Shown piece by piece: positions 28,555 to 37,520 of a stretch of 38,013 nt of DNA. The position numbers and the translations under genes were made by a program. A model generated the notes under the pieces. The model made no database searches. It was given only the letters and a program-made list of their open reading frames with translations, and had not been told where the DNA came from. Source of the DNA: Lachnospiraceae bacterium (GTDB taxonomy: Bacteria; Bacillota; Clostridia; Lachnospirales; Lachnospiraceae). The stretch lies in assembly GCA_024694625.1 (NCBI GenBank), contig JAILJP010000014.1, positions 1 through 38,013 of the forward strand, read 5' to 3'. Numbering within the stretch: position 1 is the stretch's first letter; the number at the start of each line of letters is the position of its first letter.

Positions 28555-30891
28555 ATGGATATTGCAAAGAAAATTGCAGAAGAACTTGAAGTAAAAAAGA
28601 CCCAGGTGGATGCTGCAATCAAATTGATTGATGAAGGTAATACCATACCTTTTATTGCAAGATACCGTAAAGAGGCTACCGGAGCATTAAATGATGAACA
28701 GCTTCGAAATCTTTTTGAACGTTTAACCTACCTTCGAAACTTGGAAGAGAGAAAGGCAACTATTTTAACTTCCATTCAGGAACAGGGAAAACTTACGGAA
28801 GAATTGCATAAGCAGATTTTGGATGCAGAAACTATGGTACTTTTGGAGGATTTGTATCGTCCTTATAAACCAAAGAGAAGAACCAGAGCTACCATTGCAA
28901 AGGAAAAAGGATTGGAACCTTTGGCAGAACTTATTTTTGCTCAGGAGTTTTCCGGAGATTTGACAGAAGAGGCTTCCAAATATATCAGCAAAGAAAAAGA
29001 AGTGAAAACCGCAGAAGATGCCCTTGCAGGTGCAAGGGATATTATTGCGGAGCAGATTTCCGATGTAGCAGATTATCGTACACGGATTCGTGAACTTACC
29101 GAAGAGTACGGTGTGTTGGCGACTACTGCCAAGGATGAAAAGGCTCAGAGCGTTTACGAGATGTACTATGATTTTGCGGAAGCGGTAAAGAAACTTCCCG
29201 GGCACAGAGTACTTGCCATTAACCGTGGTGAAAAAGAAAAGTTTTTGACAGTAAAATTAAACGCACCGGAGGAAGAAATCCTTCGCTACTTGGAAAAGCA
29301 GATTATTACTGCCGATAATGTAACGACTCCGGTATTAAAAGAAGTAATCGATGATGCATATCACCGTTTGATTCAGCCTTCCATTGAAAATGAAATTCGA
29401 AGTGAATTAAAGGAAAAAGCAGAGGATGCTGCCATTGTGGTCTTTGGTAAAAATTGCAAGCAGCTTTTGATGCAGCCTCCTATCGCAGACAAAGTGGTTC
29501 TTGGATGGGACCCTGCTTTCCGTACCGGATGCAAACTTTCTGTAGTGGACGGCACCGGAAAAGTGTTGGATACCGCAGTGATTTATCCTACAGAGCCTCA
29601 GAATAAAGTGAAAGAATCCAAAGCCTTTGTTGCTGCATGGATTAAAAAATACGGAATCAATTTAATCTCATTGGGTAACGGCACCGCAAGTCGTGAATCT
29701 GAGCAGATTATTGTGGAATTGTTAAAAGAAATCGATACACCGGTTCAGTACGTAATCGTAAATGAAGCAGGTGCTTCCGTTTATTCTGCAAGCAAACTTG
29801 CCACAGAAGAATTCCCCAACTTTGATGTGGGACAGCGTTCGGCAACTTCTATGGCTCGCCGTTTGCAGGATCCTTTGGCAGAACTTGTTAAGATGGACCC
29901 TAAGTCGTTGGGAGTTGGTCAGTATCAGCATGATATGAACCAAAAGAAATTGTCAGAAGCCATTGGTGGTGTGGTAGAAGGTACCGTTAACGAAGTAGGT
30001 GTGGATTTGAATACAGCTTCCGTGCCCCTTTTGTCCTATGTGTCAGGTGTTTCTGCTCCAATCGCCAAAAACCTTGTGGCCTACAGAGAAGCCAATGGTT
30101 CCTTTAAGAACCGTCGTGAACTTTTAAAAGTTCCCAAGCTTGGACCGAAAGCCTTTGAACAGTGTGCCGGATTCCTTCGTATCCGCGAGGGAGAAAATAT
30201 GTTAGATAACACCGGTGTACATCCGGAAAGTTATAAGGCAGCGGAAGCATTGTTGAAAAAATATGACAATGACGTAACCAAACTTCCTGAAGTCAAAGAA
30301 GGAAACAAAGAAATTCAAACTTTGGCAGAAGAACTTGAGATTGGCGAACTTACCCTTGTGGATATTATCAAAGAATTGAAAAAGCCCGGTCGTGATCCAA
30401 GAGAAGACATGCCTGCACCTATTTTGCGAAGCGATGTTATGGATATGAAGGACTTGAAACCGGGAATGGTATTAAAGGGAACCGTTCGAAACATCGTAGA
30501 CTTTGGTGCCTTTGTGGACATCGGAGTTCATGAAGATGGTTTGGTTCATATTTCTCATATGACAGATAAGTTTATCAAGCATCCTATGGAAGTGGTTTCT
30601 GTAGGTGATATTGTTGATGTAGAAGTTTTGGAAGTGGATATGGTGAAAAACCGTATTGCCCTTTCTATGAGAATTGGTGCCGGCGATGTGGCTGGAGATT
30701 CTTCTGCACCAAAGAGAGAAAGAAAACGGGAAGGAAACAGGGAGAGAAGAAGCGACAACAAGAATCGCGACAACCGTAGCCGTGGAAACAGAAAAGACGG
30801 AAACAAGAATCAAAATCGTGGAAACGGAAATCGTGGCGGAAACGGCTTTGGAACCATGGCAGATTTGTTTAAGGATATTAAATTAAACTAG
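28555..30891 (+). CDS. tex: Tex family RNA-binding transcription accessory protein
   Basis: The 778-residue protein has the full Tex layout: an N-terminal helical domain (IPFIARYRKEATGALNDEQL, about 23-42, and LEDLYRPYKPKRRT), a YqgF-like RNase H fold (GWDPAFRTGCKLSVVDGTG, about 319-337), helix-hairpin-helix motifs (NTASVPLLSYVSGVS; VPKLGPKAFEQCAGFLRI) and an S1 domain (about 640-710; GTVRNIVDFGAFVDIGVHED). A positively charged Arg/Asn/Gly-rich tail of about 60 residues follows, ending MADLFKDIKLN. Tex proteins bind nucleic acid and influence transcription and rRNA or stress responses. AAAGGAGA precedes the ATG. Confidence 0.96.
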   Translation: MDIAKKIAEELEVKKTQVDAAIKLIDEGNTIPFIARYRKEATGALNDEQLRNLFERLTYLRNLEERKATILTSIQEQGKLTEELHKQILDAETMVLLEDLYRPYKPKRRTRATIAKEKGLEPLAELIFAQEFSGDLTEEASKYISKEKEVKTAEDALAGARDIIAEQISDVADYRTRIRELTEEYGVLATTAKDEKAQSVYEMYYDFAEAVKKLPGHRVLAINRGEKEKFLTVKLNAPEEEILRYLEKQIITADNVTTPVLKEVIDDAYHRLIQPSIENEIRSELKEKAEDAAIVVFGKNCKQLLMQPPIADKVVLGWDPAFRTGCKLSVVDGTGKVLDTAVIYPTEPQNKVKESKAFVAAWIKKYGINLISLGNGTASRESEQIIVELLKEIDTPVQYVIVNEAGASVYSASKLATEEFPNFDVGQRSATSMARRLQDPLAELVKMDPKSLGVGQYQHDMNQKKLSEAIGGVVEGTVNEVGVDLNTASVPLLSYVSGVSAPIAKNLVAYREANGSFKNRRELLKVPKLGPKAFEQCAGFLRIREGENMLDNTGVHPESYKAAEALLKKYDNDVTKLPEVKEGNKEIQTLAEELEIGELTLVDIIKELKKPGRDPREDMPAPILRSDVMDMKDLKPGMVLKGTVRNIVDFGAFVDIGVHEDGLVHISHMTDKFIKHPMEVVSVGDIVDVEVLEVDMVKNRIALSMRIGAGDVAGDSSAPKRERKREGNRERRSDNKNRDNRSRGNRKDGNKNQNRGNGNRGGNGFGTMADLFKDIKLN

Positions 30892-30909
30892 TGGAAAAAG
30901 CAAACGCTA

Positions 30910-30937
30910 TTGACATCCATATAAAATGTGATAGAAT
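30910..30937 (+). promoter_or_regulatory. Promoter of the FMN riboswitch-ribU unit
   Basis: TTGACA (30910-30915) and TAGAAT (30932-30937) are 16 bp apart, with a TGn extension (30929-30931) in front of the -10. It lies just upstream of the aptamer. Confidence 0.8.
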
Positions 30938-30962
30938 AAATTGCGTAAAATCAAATAAGGAA

Positions 30963-31083
30963 GTCTTCGGGGCAGGGTGAAATTCCCGACCGGCGGTGAG
31001 TTAAATGACAAGTCCGCGACCTGCGCAAGCAGCTGAACCGGTGTGATTCCGGTACCGACAGTACAGTCTGGATGAGAGAAGTA
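30963..31083 (+). ncRNA. FMN riboswitch (RFN element)
   Basis: All hallmark RFN segments are present in order: CTTCGGGGCAGGGTG, AATTCCCGACCGGCGGTGAG, AGTCCGCGA, GAACCGGTGTGATTCCGGTA, CCGACAGT and AGTCTGGATGAGAGAAG. The terminal CTTC (30965-30968) pairs with GAAG (31078-31081). It controls the riboflavin transporter gene ribU downstream; FMN binding should favour termination at the hairpin at 31157-31186. Confidence 0.97.
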
Positions 31084-31156
31084 TTTTCATAATTGCAACT
31101 TACTTGCGAAAAGGATGACTGGATTGCAATGGATTGATTTATGAAAAGAAGTTAGT

Positions 31157-31186
31157 GCCCCAAGGTATTTGCCTTGGGGCTTTTTT
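31157..31186 (+). terminator. FMN-riboswitch-controlled terminator
   Basis: A perfect 9-bp GC-rich stem (31157-31165 with 31172-31180) with a 6-nt loop is followed by six T (31181-31186), between the aptamer and ribU. Confidence 0.93.
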
Positions 31187-31221
31187 CGTAAGACTTCCAA
31201 AAGAAAAAGGAGGTACTTACA

Positions 31222-31845
31222 ATGAGTACAACAGCAGCAACACAAACAATGGAAAAGCCAAAGATTGGCGCCAGACAAATCGCCGTAACGGGAATGCTTG
31301 GAGCGGTAGCGATTATTCTTCAGTTCTTTGAATTTGTAATCCCGATTATGCCCTCTTTCATTAAATTGGATTTGTCTGATTTGCCGGGACTTATGGGAGC
31401 CTTTGCTTTGGGACCCTGGTATGGAGTGGCAATTTGCTTGATCAAAAACATCTTTCATCTTGCAACATCCAGTTCCGCATTGGTAGGAGAACTTTGCAAC
31501 TTCCTTTTGGGAGCAGCCTTCGTTCTTCCTGCAGGATATGTTTACAAGTTTAATAAGACCAAAAAGGGAGCTTTGATTGGAGCAGTTTTGGGAGCGCTTT
31601 GCATGGCACTTTTCAGCTTCCCTTCCAATTATTTTGTAACTTATCCTATGTACATTAATTTGTATGGAATGAGCGAGGAAGCAATCCTTGGTATGTATCA
31701 GGCAATTCTTCCTTCTATGAAGACACTTTCTCAGTGTCTGTTGGTGTTCAATCTTCCTTTCACTTTTGTAAAGGGAATGATTTCCGTTGCAATTACACTT
31801 TTGATTTATAAGCCTCTTTCTCCGATTCTTCACGGAAAAGGCTAA
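31222..31845 (+). CDS. ribU: Riboflavin ECF transporter S component RibU
   Basis: The 207-residue membrane protein has about six hydrophobic helices and the RibU pattern: an N-terminal LGAVAIILQFFEFVIPIMPSFIKLDLSDLP segment (about 25-54), then LGPWYGVAICLIKNIFHL and the GELCNFLLGAAFVLPAGYVY helix. It binds riboflavin and works with a shared ECF module encoded elsewhere. Start at ATG 31222 follows AAAGGAGGT. The FMN riboswitch upstream confirms the substrate. It appears monocistronic, being followed by a terminator. Confidence 0.95.
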   Translation: MSTTAATQTMEKPKIGARQIAVTGMLGAVAIILQFFEFVIPIMPSFIKLDLSDLPGLMGAFALGPWYGVAICLIKNIFHLATSSSALVGELCNFLLGAAFVLPAGYVYKFNKTKKGALIGAVLGALCMALFSFPSNYFVTYPMYINLYGMSEEAILGMYQAILPSMKTLSQCLLVFNLPFTFVKGMISVAITLLIYKPLSPILHGKG

Positions 31846-31887
31846 TACCATTTACTTAAAACTTTTTATAATACCCATATTCTTTTG

Positions 31888-31919
31888 CGCCATCGCTTTT
31901 TGCGGTGGCGTTTTGTTTT
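31888..31919 (+). terminator. Intrinsic terminator after ribU
   Basis: A 9-bp stem (31888-31896 with 31902-31910, one T-G pair) with a five-T loop is followed by TTTTGTTTT. Confidence 0.88.
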
Positions 31920-31930
31920 GCCCCTTGATG

Positions 31931-31939
31931 TGGTATAAT
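31931..31939 (+). promoter_or_regulatory. Extended -10 promoter of the t6A gene cluster
   Basis: TGGTATAAT (31931-31939) is a perfect extended -10. No strong -35 is needed for this type. It lies 32 bp upstream of the YcxB-like gene and no other clear promoter is seen before ispD. Confidence 0.6.
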
Positions 31940-31971
31940 CGGAATGAAATTATGCAACGAGGTAAAAGGAC

Positions 31972-32487
31972 ATGAAGTTTGAGATAAAAATTACAGACAA
32001 GGATATGTTTCGTTTTAATCTTTATCACACCTATCACACCTTCAACGGTATTATTTCAGTGGTGGTAGGGATTTTTGTTTTTGCGGTTTGCTATTTTGTA
32101 AGAGACCGTTTACAGCCTACGGATGTGATTCTATACATTGTGCTTGGCTTGGCACTTCTTTTGTATTCACCTGTTACACTTTTTATGAGATCCAAAGCAC
32201 AGGTTGCGGCTTCGGAGGTATTACAAAATGCGTTGTTTTATGAATTCAACGATGAGGGGATTTTGGTGTCTACCAAAGTGACACAGGAAGAAGGTGCTTC
32301 CAACAGTGCACTTTTACCTTGGAAGGATGTTTACAAGATTGTTGAGACAAAGGCACAGCTTTTGGTTTACAGCAGTAGGGTGAATGCCTACGTAATTCCT
32401 TTGGAACAGTTGGGACCGGATTTGAAAGAGTTAAAAAACTATATAAAAGAAAGAACGGATGATTTCCGATTGAGTTTTAAATCATGA
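31972..32487 (+). CDS. YcxB-like membrane protein
   Basis: The 171-residue protein has a short N-terminal part (FEIKITDKDMFRFNLYHTYHT), two adjacent hydrophobic helices (about 26-46 and 51-70) and a C-terminal soluble domain with LPWKDVYKIVETKAQLLVYSS and AYVIPLEQL, the pattern of the YcxB-like family. Its function is unknown. AAAAGGA precedes the ATG. The tsaE start overlaps its stop by four bases, so it is the first gene of the t6A cluster, possibly by chance of operon structure. Confidence 0.75.
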   Translation: MKFEIKITDKDMFRFNLYHTYHTFNGIISVVVGIFVFAVCYFVRDRLQPTDVILYIVLGLALLLYSPVTLFMRSKAQVAASEVLQNALFYEFNDEGILVSTKVTQEEGASNSALLPWKDVYKIVETKAQLLVYSSRVNAYVIPLEQLGPDLKELKNYIKERTDDFRLSFKS

Positions 32488-32912
32488 TAATAGAAACAAC
32501 TTCTGAAAAAGAAACCTTTGAACTTGGAAAACGCTTGGGCCAACAAGCTACTCCCGGAGATGTTTACACTCTGGAAGGAGATTTGGGTGTTGGAAAAACG
32601 ATTTTCACCAAGGGATTTGCGGAAGGCCTTGAAATCAAAGAGGCGATTTCTTCCCCTACCTTTACTATTGTTCAGGTATATGAAGATGGCAGATTGCCTT
32701 TTTACCACTTTGACGTGTACCGCATCGGTGATGTGGAAGAGATGGACGAAATAGGATTTGAAGACTATGTTTACGGACAGGGGGTATCCATGATTGAGTG
32801 GGCCAATTTGATTGAGGAAATTTTGCCTGAGAACCGTAGAAACATTTTAATAGAAAAAGATTTGGAAAAAGGATTTGATTATCGAAAGATAACCATAGAT
32901 GATGAAGTATGA
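32484..32912 (+). CDS. tsaE: tRNA t6A biosynthesis ATPase TsaE
   Basis: The 142-residue protein has the P-loop LEGDLGVGKTIFTKGF (about 29-44), the SSPTFTIVQVYE segment and HFDVYRI, all typical of TsaE. It drives the TsaB-TsaD complex that transfers threonylcarbamoyl to A37 of tRNAs reading ANN codons. The start overlaps the previous stop (ATGA) and the stop overlaps the tsaB start in the same way, so translation is coupled. Confidence 0.94.
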   Translation: MIIETTSEKETFELGKRLGQQATPGDVYTLEGDLGVGKTIFTKGFAEGLEIKEAISSPTFTIVQVYEDGRLPFYHFDVYRIGDVEEMDEIGFEDYVYGQGVSMIEWANLIEEILPENRRNILIEKDLEKGFDYRKITIDDEV

Positions 32913-33643
32913 AAATTTTAGGAATTGATTCTTCCGGATTGGTGGCTTCCGTTGCCATTGTGGAGGATGATGAACTGCTGGGTGAATACACCTTAAATTA
33001 CAAAAAAACACATTCCCAGACTTTGCTTCCTATGTTGGATGAGTTGAAGCAGATGTTGGATTTGGATATGGATACCATTGATGCTATTGCTGTTGCGGCA
33101 GGACCGGGCTCATTTACCGGACTTCGTATAGGCTCCGCTACCGCAAAAGGATTGGGACTGGCTTTGGACAAACCTTTGGTGGCAGTCCCTACAGTGGATG
33201 GCTTGGCTTACAACCTTTGGGGTGCAAAGACCAACATTTGTCCCATTATGGATGCCAGAAGAAACCAGACCTATACGGGGCTTTATGCATTTGATGAAAC
33301 GGGCGACTTTCGTATCTTGGTGAAGCAGTGCGCAGTGGACATTCATGAAATTATTCAAAAGATTAATGAGACCGATACACCGGTGACGTTTTTGGGTGAC
33401 GGTGTTCCTGTATTTCAAAAGGTAATCGAGGAAGAGGTAAAGGTGCCTTATTTCTTCGCACCGGCAGGATTAAACAGACAGCGTGCTTCTGCCTTGGCGC
33501 TTTTGGCAAAGGACTATTTGGAAGAGGGACGTACCGTATCCGCAGCCGACTTCAGACCGGATTATTTGCGGTTGTCCCAGGCGGAAAGAGAGCGGATGGA
33601 AGCACAAAAGAAAGAAGAATTGCAAAAGGGTGAGTTTTCATGA
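32909..33643 (+). CDS. tsaB: tRNA t6A biosynthesis protein TsaB
   Basis: The 244-residue protein has an ASKHA-type N-terminus (ILGIDSSGLVASVAIV), the conserved HSQTLLPMLDE and the AVAAGPGSFTGLRIGSATAKGLGLAL core (about 54-79), plus PIMDARRNQTYTGLY. It is an inactive partner of TsaD needed for complex formation. It overlaps tsaE and rimI by four bases each. Confidence 0.95.
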   Translation: MKILGIDSSGLVASVAIVEDDELLGEYTLNYKKTHSQTLLPMLDELKQMLDLDMDTIDAIAVAAGPGSFTGLRIGSATAKGLGLALDKPLVAVPTVDGLAYNLWGAKTNICPIMDARRNQTYTGLYAFDETGDFRILVKQCAVDIHEIIQKINETDTPVTFLGDGVPVFQKVIEEEVKVPYFFAPAGLNRQRASALALLAKDYLEEGRTVSAADFRPDYLRLSQAERERMEAQKKEELQKGEFS

Positions 33644-34065
33644 TACGCATTGGAACCAAAAAAGATGCCCTGGCCTTAGCTTCTATTTCAAAAGACAGCC
33701 TTCACCCGGCTTGGAAAGAAGCAGATTTTTTGGCAGCGATGGAAAATGCCCAGGCGAGAGTTTTTGTTTTTGGGGATGAGCCTCAAGGATACGGAGTTTT
33801 TTATTTCGCAGCAGATGAGGGTGAGATCCCGTCCATTGCGGTAAAAAAGGAATTCCGCAAACAAGGAGCCGGGAAAGAACTGTTAGAAGCCATGGTTTCC
33901 TTTTCAAAGGAAGCTGGGGTGAAGCGGATTTTTTTGGAAGTTCGGGGGTCCAACGAAACAGCGATTTCTTTTTATAAAGGAAACGGATTTTCAGAAGTTG
34001 GGAAAAGACCGAAGTTTTATGACAACCCTACCGAGGATGGGTTGATACTGGAAAAGACCTTTTAA
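33640..34065 (+). CDS. rimI: Ribosomal protein S18-alanine N-acetyltransferase RimI-like
   Basis: The 141-residue GNAT enzyme has the acetyl-CoA loop VKKEFRKQGAGKELLEAMV (about 68-86) and the RimI-type ending FLEVRGSNETAISFYKGNGFSEVGKRPKFYDNPTEDGLIL. In E. coli RimI acetylates the N-terminal Ala of ribosomal protein S18; in Firmicutes the gene is usually next to tsaB, as here. Its true substrate in this organism is not proven. Confidence 0.9.
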   Translation: MIRIGTKKDALALASISKDSLHPAWKEADFLAAMENAQARVFVFGDEPQGYGVFYFAADEGEIPSIAVKKEFRKQGAGKELLEAMVSFSKEAGVKRIFLEVRGSNETAISFYKGNGFSEVGKRPKFYDNPTEDGLILEKTF

Positions 34066-34082
34066 GGAAAGGATATATACGA

Positions 34083-34994
34083 ATGTTAGATGTTTGCTTG
34101 TTGGGAACAGGCGGGATGATGCCGTTGCCTCATCGGTGGCTGACGGCTCTTTATACAAGATACAACGGCAGCAATTTATTGATTGATTGCGGAGAGGGAA
34201 CGCAAATCGCCATGAAAGAAGCGGGTTTGAGTCCCAGACATATTGATGTGATTTGCTTTACCCATTTTCACGGAGACCACATTGCCGGCCTTCCCGGACT
34301 TTTACTGGGGATGGGGAATGCGGACCGAAGCGAACCACTGCTTTTGATTGGACCAAAGGGGTTGGAAAAGGTGGTGAATTCCCTTCGCATTATTGCTCCG
34401 GAGCTTCCATTTGAACTACAGTTTCGTGAAATTCAGGGACCAAAGGAAAGCTTCGAAATCAACGGCTATACCATTACCGCTTTTAAGGTAAACCACAATG
34501 TACTTTGCTACGGCTATACCATTGATATTAAACGTGCCGGAAAGTTTGACGCCGAAGCGGCAAAGGAGAAAAACATTCCTATTAAGGCGTGGAATTTGCT
34601 GCAAAAGGGAAATGTGGTGGAAATGGATGGCTACACTTACACACCGGATATGGTGATGGGACCGGAACGAAAAGGAATCAAAGTTACTTATACCACAGAT
34701 ACCAGACCTACAAAAAGTATTGTGGAAAATGCCTTCGCGTCGGATTTGTTTATTTGCGAAGGGATGTATGGAGAAAAGGAAAAACAGCAAAATGCTTTGA
34801 AGAATAAACATATGACCTTCTATGAAGCGGCGCAGTTGGCAAAGGATGCCGAGGTGAAAGAAATGTGGCTGACTCATTTTTCGCCGTCGTTGGTAAATGG
34901 AAAGCAGTATATGAAAGAAGTTCGAAGTATTTTTAAAAATGCTCATTTGGGCAAAGATGGGAAAATGGTAGAAATAGATTTTGTTGAGGAGTAG
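34083..34994 (+). CDS. rnz: Ribonuclease Z
   Basis: The 303-residue metallo-beta-lactamase-fold enzyme matures tRNA 3' ends. It has the metal motif THFHGDH (His61 to His66), GTGGMMPLPHRWLTALYTRY at the N-terminus, a KVNHNVLCYGY segment, a TYTTDTRPT segment with the metal-binding Asp, and LTHFSPSL at about 260. AAAGGA precedes the ATG. The tRNA-Ser genes of this window encode no CCA, so they would need this enzyme; that link is inferred. Confidence 0.93.
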   Translation: MLDVCLLGTGGMMPLPHRWLTALYTRYNGSNLLIDCGEGTQIAMKEAGLSPRHIDVICFTHFHGDHIAGLPGLLLGMGNADRSEPLLLIGPKGLEKVVNSLRIIAPELPFELQFREIQGPKESFEINGYTITAFKVNHNVLCYGYTIDIKRAGKFDAEAAKEKNIPIKAWNLLQKGNVVEMDGYTYTPDMVMGPERKGIKVTYTTDTRPTKSIVENAFASDLFICEGMYGEKEKQQNALKNKHMTFYEAAQLAKDAEVKEMWLTHFSPSLVNGKQYMKEVRSIFKNAHLGKDGKMVEIDFVEE

Positions 34995-34998
34995 GGGT

Positions 34999-35598
34999 AT
35001 GAAAAACAATACATTAAGAATTGTTATTTTAGTCATTGCATTGGGATGCCTTATTTTGGGGTATTATTATTATCTTTCCCACAGAGGAACTACCACAGAT
35101 AAAAATGAGGCGACGACTCAGACTACAGAAATGCAAAAGGTGTTGGAAAAGGATTTTACCAAAGAATATCCTGAGACACCTAGATCTGTTATTAAATGGT
35201 ACAACCGCATTATTGCCTTATATTATAATGAGGACACTACAGACAGTGACGTGGAAGCTCTTTGTGACCAGGCCATGATGTTAATGGACGCAGACCTTTT
35301 GCAGGTGAATCCAAGAGATACTTATATTACAAATGTAAAAGCGGATATTGCGGATTATGCACAACACGAACGAAAGATTATGACGATGGAAGTTTGCTCT
35401 ACTGCAGATGTGGAGTATAAGACTATAGATAATCGGGATTATGCATATGTTTTGGTTTATTATTTCCTAAAAGAGGGAAGCAATTTCCAAAAGACATACC
35501 AAAAGTATGCGCTACGAAAAGACGATGGCGGAAAATGGAAGATTATAGCCATGGAACTTACAGATGCCAATGGGGATCCTGTAAGTAATACGAATTAG
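34999..35598 (+). CDS. Unknown membrane-anchored protein between rnz and tsaD
   Basis: The 199-residue protein starts at ATG 34999, 4 bp after the rnz stop, behind GAGGAGTAGGGG. A single N-terminal helix (about 7-28) is followed by a Thr-rich linker (about 29-48) and an extracytoplasmic domain of about 150 residues with YPETPRSVIKWYNRIIALYYN and a YAYVLVYYFLKE strand, ending KWKIIAMELTDANG. No lipobox cysteine is present. I recognise no function. The domain looks like an all-alpha start and beta end, possibly NTF2-like, but this is only an impression. Its tight spacing with its neighbours suggests co-transcription with the t6A genes. Confidence 0.75.
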   Translation: MKNNTLRIVILVIALGCLILGYYYYLSHRGTTTDKNEATTQTTEMQKVLEKDFTKEYPETPRSVIKWYNRIIALYYNEDTTDSDVEALCDQAMMLMDADLLQVNPRDTYITNVKADIADYAQHERKIMTMEVCSTADVEYKTIDNRDYAYVLVYYFLKEGSNFQKTYQKYALRKDDGGKWKIIAMELTDANGDPVSNTN

Positions 35599-35615
35599 AT
35601 TAGAGGTTGAAAACT

Positions 35616-36635
35616 ATGAGTGAGGTGAAAATCCTAGGAATTGAGAGTTCCTGTGATGAAACCGCAGCAGCAGTTGTTGTGAACGGAAGAGATGTGAGAA
35701 GTAATATTATTTCCACACAGATTCCCTTACATACATTATACGGAGGTGTTGTCCCTGAGATTGCATCCCGTAAACATATTGAACGCATTAATCAGGTGAT
35801 TGCAGAAGCTTTGAAAGAAGCGAACATGACCTTGGATGATATGGATGCAATAGCAGTCACATACGGTCCGGGACTTGTGGGTCCTTTGCTTGTGGGAGTG
35901 GCGGAAGCAAAAGCCATTGCCTTTGCAAAGAACAAACCCTTAGTGGGCGTGCATCATATTGAAGGCCATATCAGTGCCAATTACATTGAAAACCCTGATT
36001 TGAAACCGCCGTTTTTGTGTTTGGTGGTTTCTGGAGGCCATACTCATTTGGTACGGGTTTTGGATTATGGTAAGTATGAGATTTTAGGACGCACGGTGGA
36101 TGACGCTGCCGGAGAAGCATTTGATAAAGTGGCCCGTGCCATCGGATTGGGATATCCGGGGGGACCAAAGGTAGAAAAGGCGGCTTTAGAAGGAGATGCC
36201 AATGCAATTAAATTCCCTAGAGCTAAAGTAAATGGCAGTGAGTACGATTTTAGTTTCAGTGGCTTGAAGTCCGCTGTATTGAATTATATCAATGGTGCAA
36301 AGATGAAGGGAGAAGATGTAAACTCTGCAGATTTGGCAGCTTCTTTCCAAAAGGCAGTAGTGGATGTATTGACAGACCATGCTCTGCACGCCATTGACGA
36401 ATACGGGGCAACTGCCTTTGCGATTGCGGGAGGCGTGGCTTCCAATTCAGCTTTACGTGAATCTGTACGCAAAGCCTGTGAGAAAAAGGGAGTGCCTTTC
36501 TATCATCCTTCGCCGATTCTTTGTACGGATAATGCCGCGATGATTGGTGCAGCAGGATATTATGAATACATAGCCGGAACCAGATCCGGATGGGATTTAA
36601 ATGCTGTTCCCAATTTAAAACTAGGGGAACGTTAA
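35616..36635 (+). CDS. tsaD: tRNA t6A transferase TsaD
   Basis: The 339-residue protein transfers threonylcarbamoyl from TC-AMP to A37 of tRNA. It has [16 protein letters not shown] at the N-terminus, the iron-binding HIEGH at 114-118, SGGHTHLV, the [13 protein letters not shown] segment and [10 protein letters not shown] near residue 270. ATG 35616 is chosen over TTG 35607 because AGAGG (35602-35606) lies 9 nt upstream. With tsaE and tsaB in the same cluster, only TsaC/Sua5 is missing from the pathway in this window. Confidence 0.96.
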   Translation: MSEVKILGIESSCDETAAAVVVNGRDVRSNIISTQIPLHTLYGGVVPEIASRKHIERINQVIAEALKEANMTLDDMDAIAVTYGPGLVGPLLVGVAEAKAIAFAKNKPLVGVHHIEGHISANYIENPDLKPPFLCLVVSGGHTHLVRVLDYGKYEILGRTVDDAAGEAFDKVARAIGLGYPGGPKVEKAALEGDANAIKFPRAKVNGSEYDFSFSGLKSAVLNYINGAKMKGEDVNSADLAASFQKAVVDVLTDHALHAIDEYGATAFAIAGGVASNSALRESVRKACEKKGVPFYHPSPILCTDNAAMIGAAGYYEYIAGTRSGWDLNAVPNLKLGER

Positions 36636-36669
36636 GAAAACTATCATTATAATAAGAAGAAACAAAATT

Positions 36670-37365
36670 ATGGAAAAGTATACAGCGATTGTCCTAGCCG
36701 GCGGAAGCGGCAAACGAATGGGGCTTTCTGTGAAAAAACAATATATCGAGATTTGCAATAAACCATTGCTTTATTATTCCGTCCACGCCTTTGAAAAAAG
36801 TGACGTGGATGAAATTGTCTTGGTGGTAACTCCCGGAGATGAAAACTATGTTAAGGAGGAAATCGTAGAAAAGTACGGTTTCAAAAAGGTATCTGCTATT
36901 GTGCCGGGAGGAAAAGAACGCTACAACTCCGTGTACGAGGGACTGAAGGTTACCCGGGGAGACTATGTATTAATCCATGATGGAGCAAGAGCCTTTGTGA
37001 CAAAGGAGATTATTCGTCGTTCCATGGACGGGGCAAAGGAGTATGGCGCCTGCGTGGTGGGTATGCCGGTAAAGGATACCATTAAAGTGGCGGATGATGA
37101 TGGCTATGTAAAAGATACGCCGGAAAGAAGTAGCCTTTGGATGGTACAGACTCCGCAGGCCTTTTTTTATCCGTTGGTAAAAGATGCCTATGAAAAGGTG
37201 CTTGAAAAAGATGCCACGGGAGTCACAGATGACGCTATGGTAGTGGAACTTGCAACGGATCAAAAGGTAAAATTAATAGAGGGAAGTTACGATAATATAA
37301 AGGTAACAACCATAGATGATTTGGATGTTGCAGAAAATATCTTAAAAAAGCAAAATCATTGTTGA
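36670..37365 (+). CDS. ispD: 2-C-methyl-D-erythritol 4-phosphate cytidylyltransferase
   Basis: The 231-residue enzyme makes CDP-methylerythritol in the MEP isoprenoid pathway. It has the nucleotide loop VLAGGSGKRMGLSVKKQYIE (about 8-27), the substrate segment LIHDGARAF (about 98-106) and MVQTPQAFFYPLV followed by VTDDAMVVE. The homologous TarI/IspD-like enzymes are a possible alternative, but the VKKQY and TDDA motifs fit IspD. The start has only a weak AGAAGAAA binding site. A tRNA promoter overlaps its stop codon. Confidence 0.92.
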   Translation: MEKYTAIVLAGGSGKRMGLSVKKQYIEICNKPLLYYSVHAFEKSDVDEIVLVVTPGDENYVKEEIVEKYGFKKVSAIVPGGKERYNSVYEGLKVTRGDYVLIHDGARAFVTKEIIRRSMDGAKEYGACVVGMPVKDTIKVADDDGYVKDTPERSSLWMVQTPQAFFYPLVKDAYEKVLEKDATGVTDDAMVVELATDQKVKLIEGSYDNIKVTTIDDLDVAENILKKQNHC

Positions 37366-37391
37366 CACGACTTATTTAGTTGTGCTATTAT
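37362..37391 (+). promoter_or_regulatory. Promoter of the tRNA-Ser genes
   Basis: TTGACA (37362-37367) overlaps the ispD stop; TATTAT (37386-37391) follows after 18 bp. The tRNA starts 33 bp further on. Confidence 0.7.
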
Positions 37392-37423
37392 TCTATTCGT
37401 GCTCGTGAGAGCCAATTGAATAT

Positions 37424-37509
37424 GCAGGGGTATCGAAGTGGTCATAACGAGGCGGTCTTGAAAACCGTTTGTCCGCAAGGGCGCGTGGGTTCGAATCCCA
37501 CCCCCTGCG
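37424..37509 (+). tRNA. tRNA-Ser(UGA)
   Basis: The acceptor stem is GCAGGGG (37424-37430) with CCCCTGC (37502-37508) and discriminator G37509. The anticodon stem (37452-37456 with 37464-37468) encloses the loop CTTGAAA with anticodon TGA (37459-37461). A long variable arm (GTCCGCAAGGGC) and the T-loop GTTCGAATC confirm a class II tRNA. No CCA is encoded. It reads UCA codons. Confidence 0.96.
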
Positions 37510-37520
37510 CTTCTTTTTTT

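Noticed and set aside
31087-31851. Long antisense frame opposite ribU
   Set aside because: It lies opposite the riboswitch terminator and ribU, its predicted product is unlike any protein I know and is very rich in Cys, Lys and Ser; it is a shadow of the real gene.
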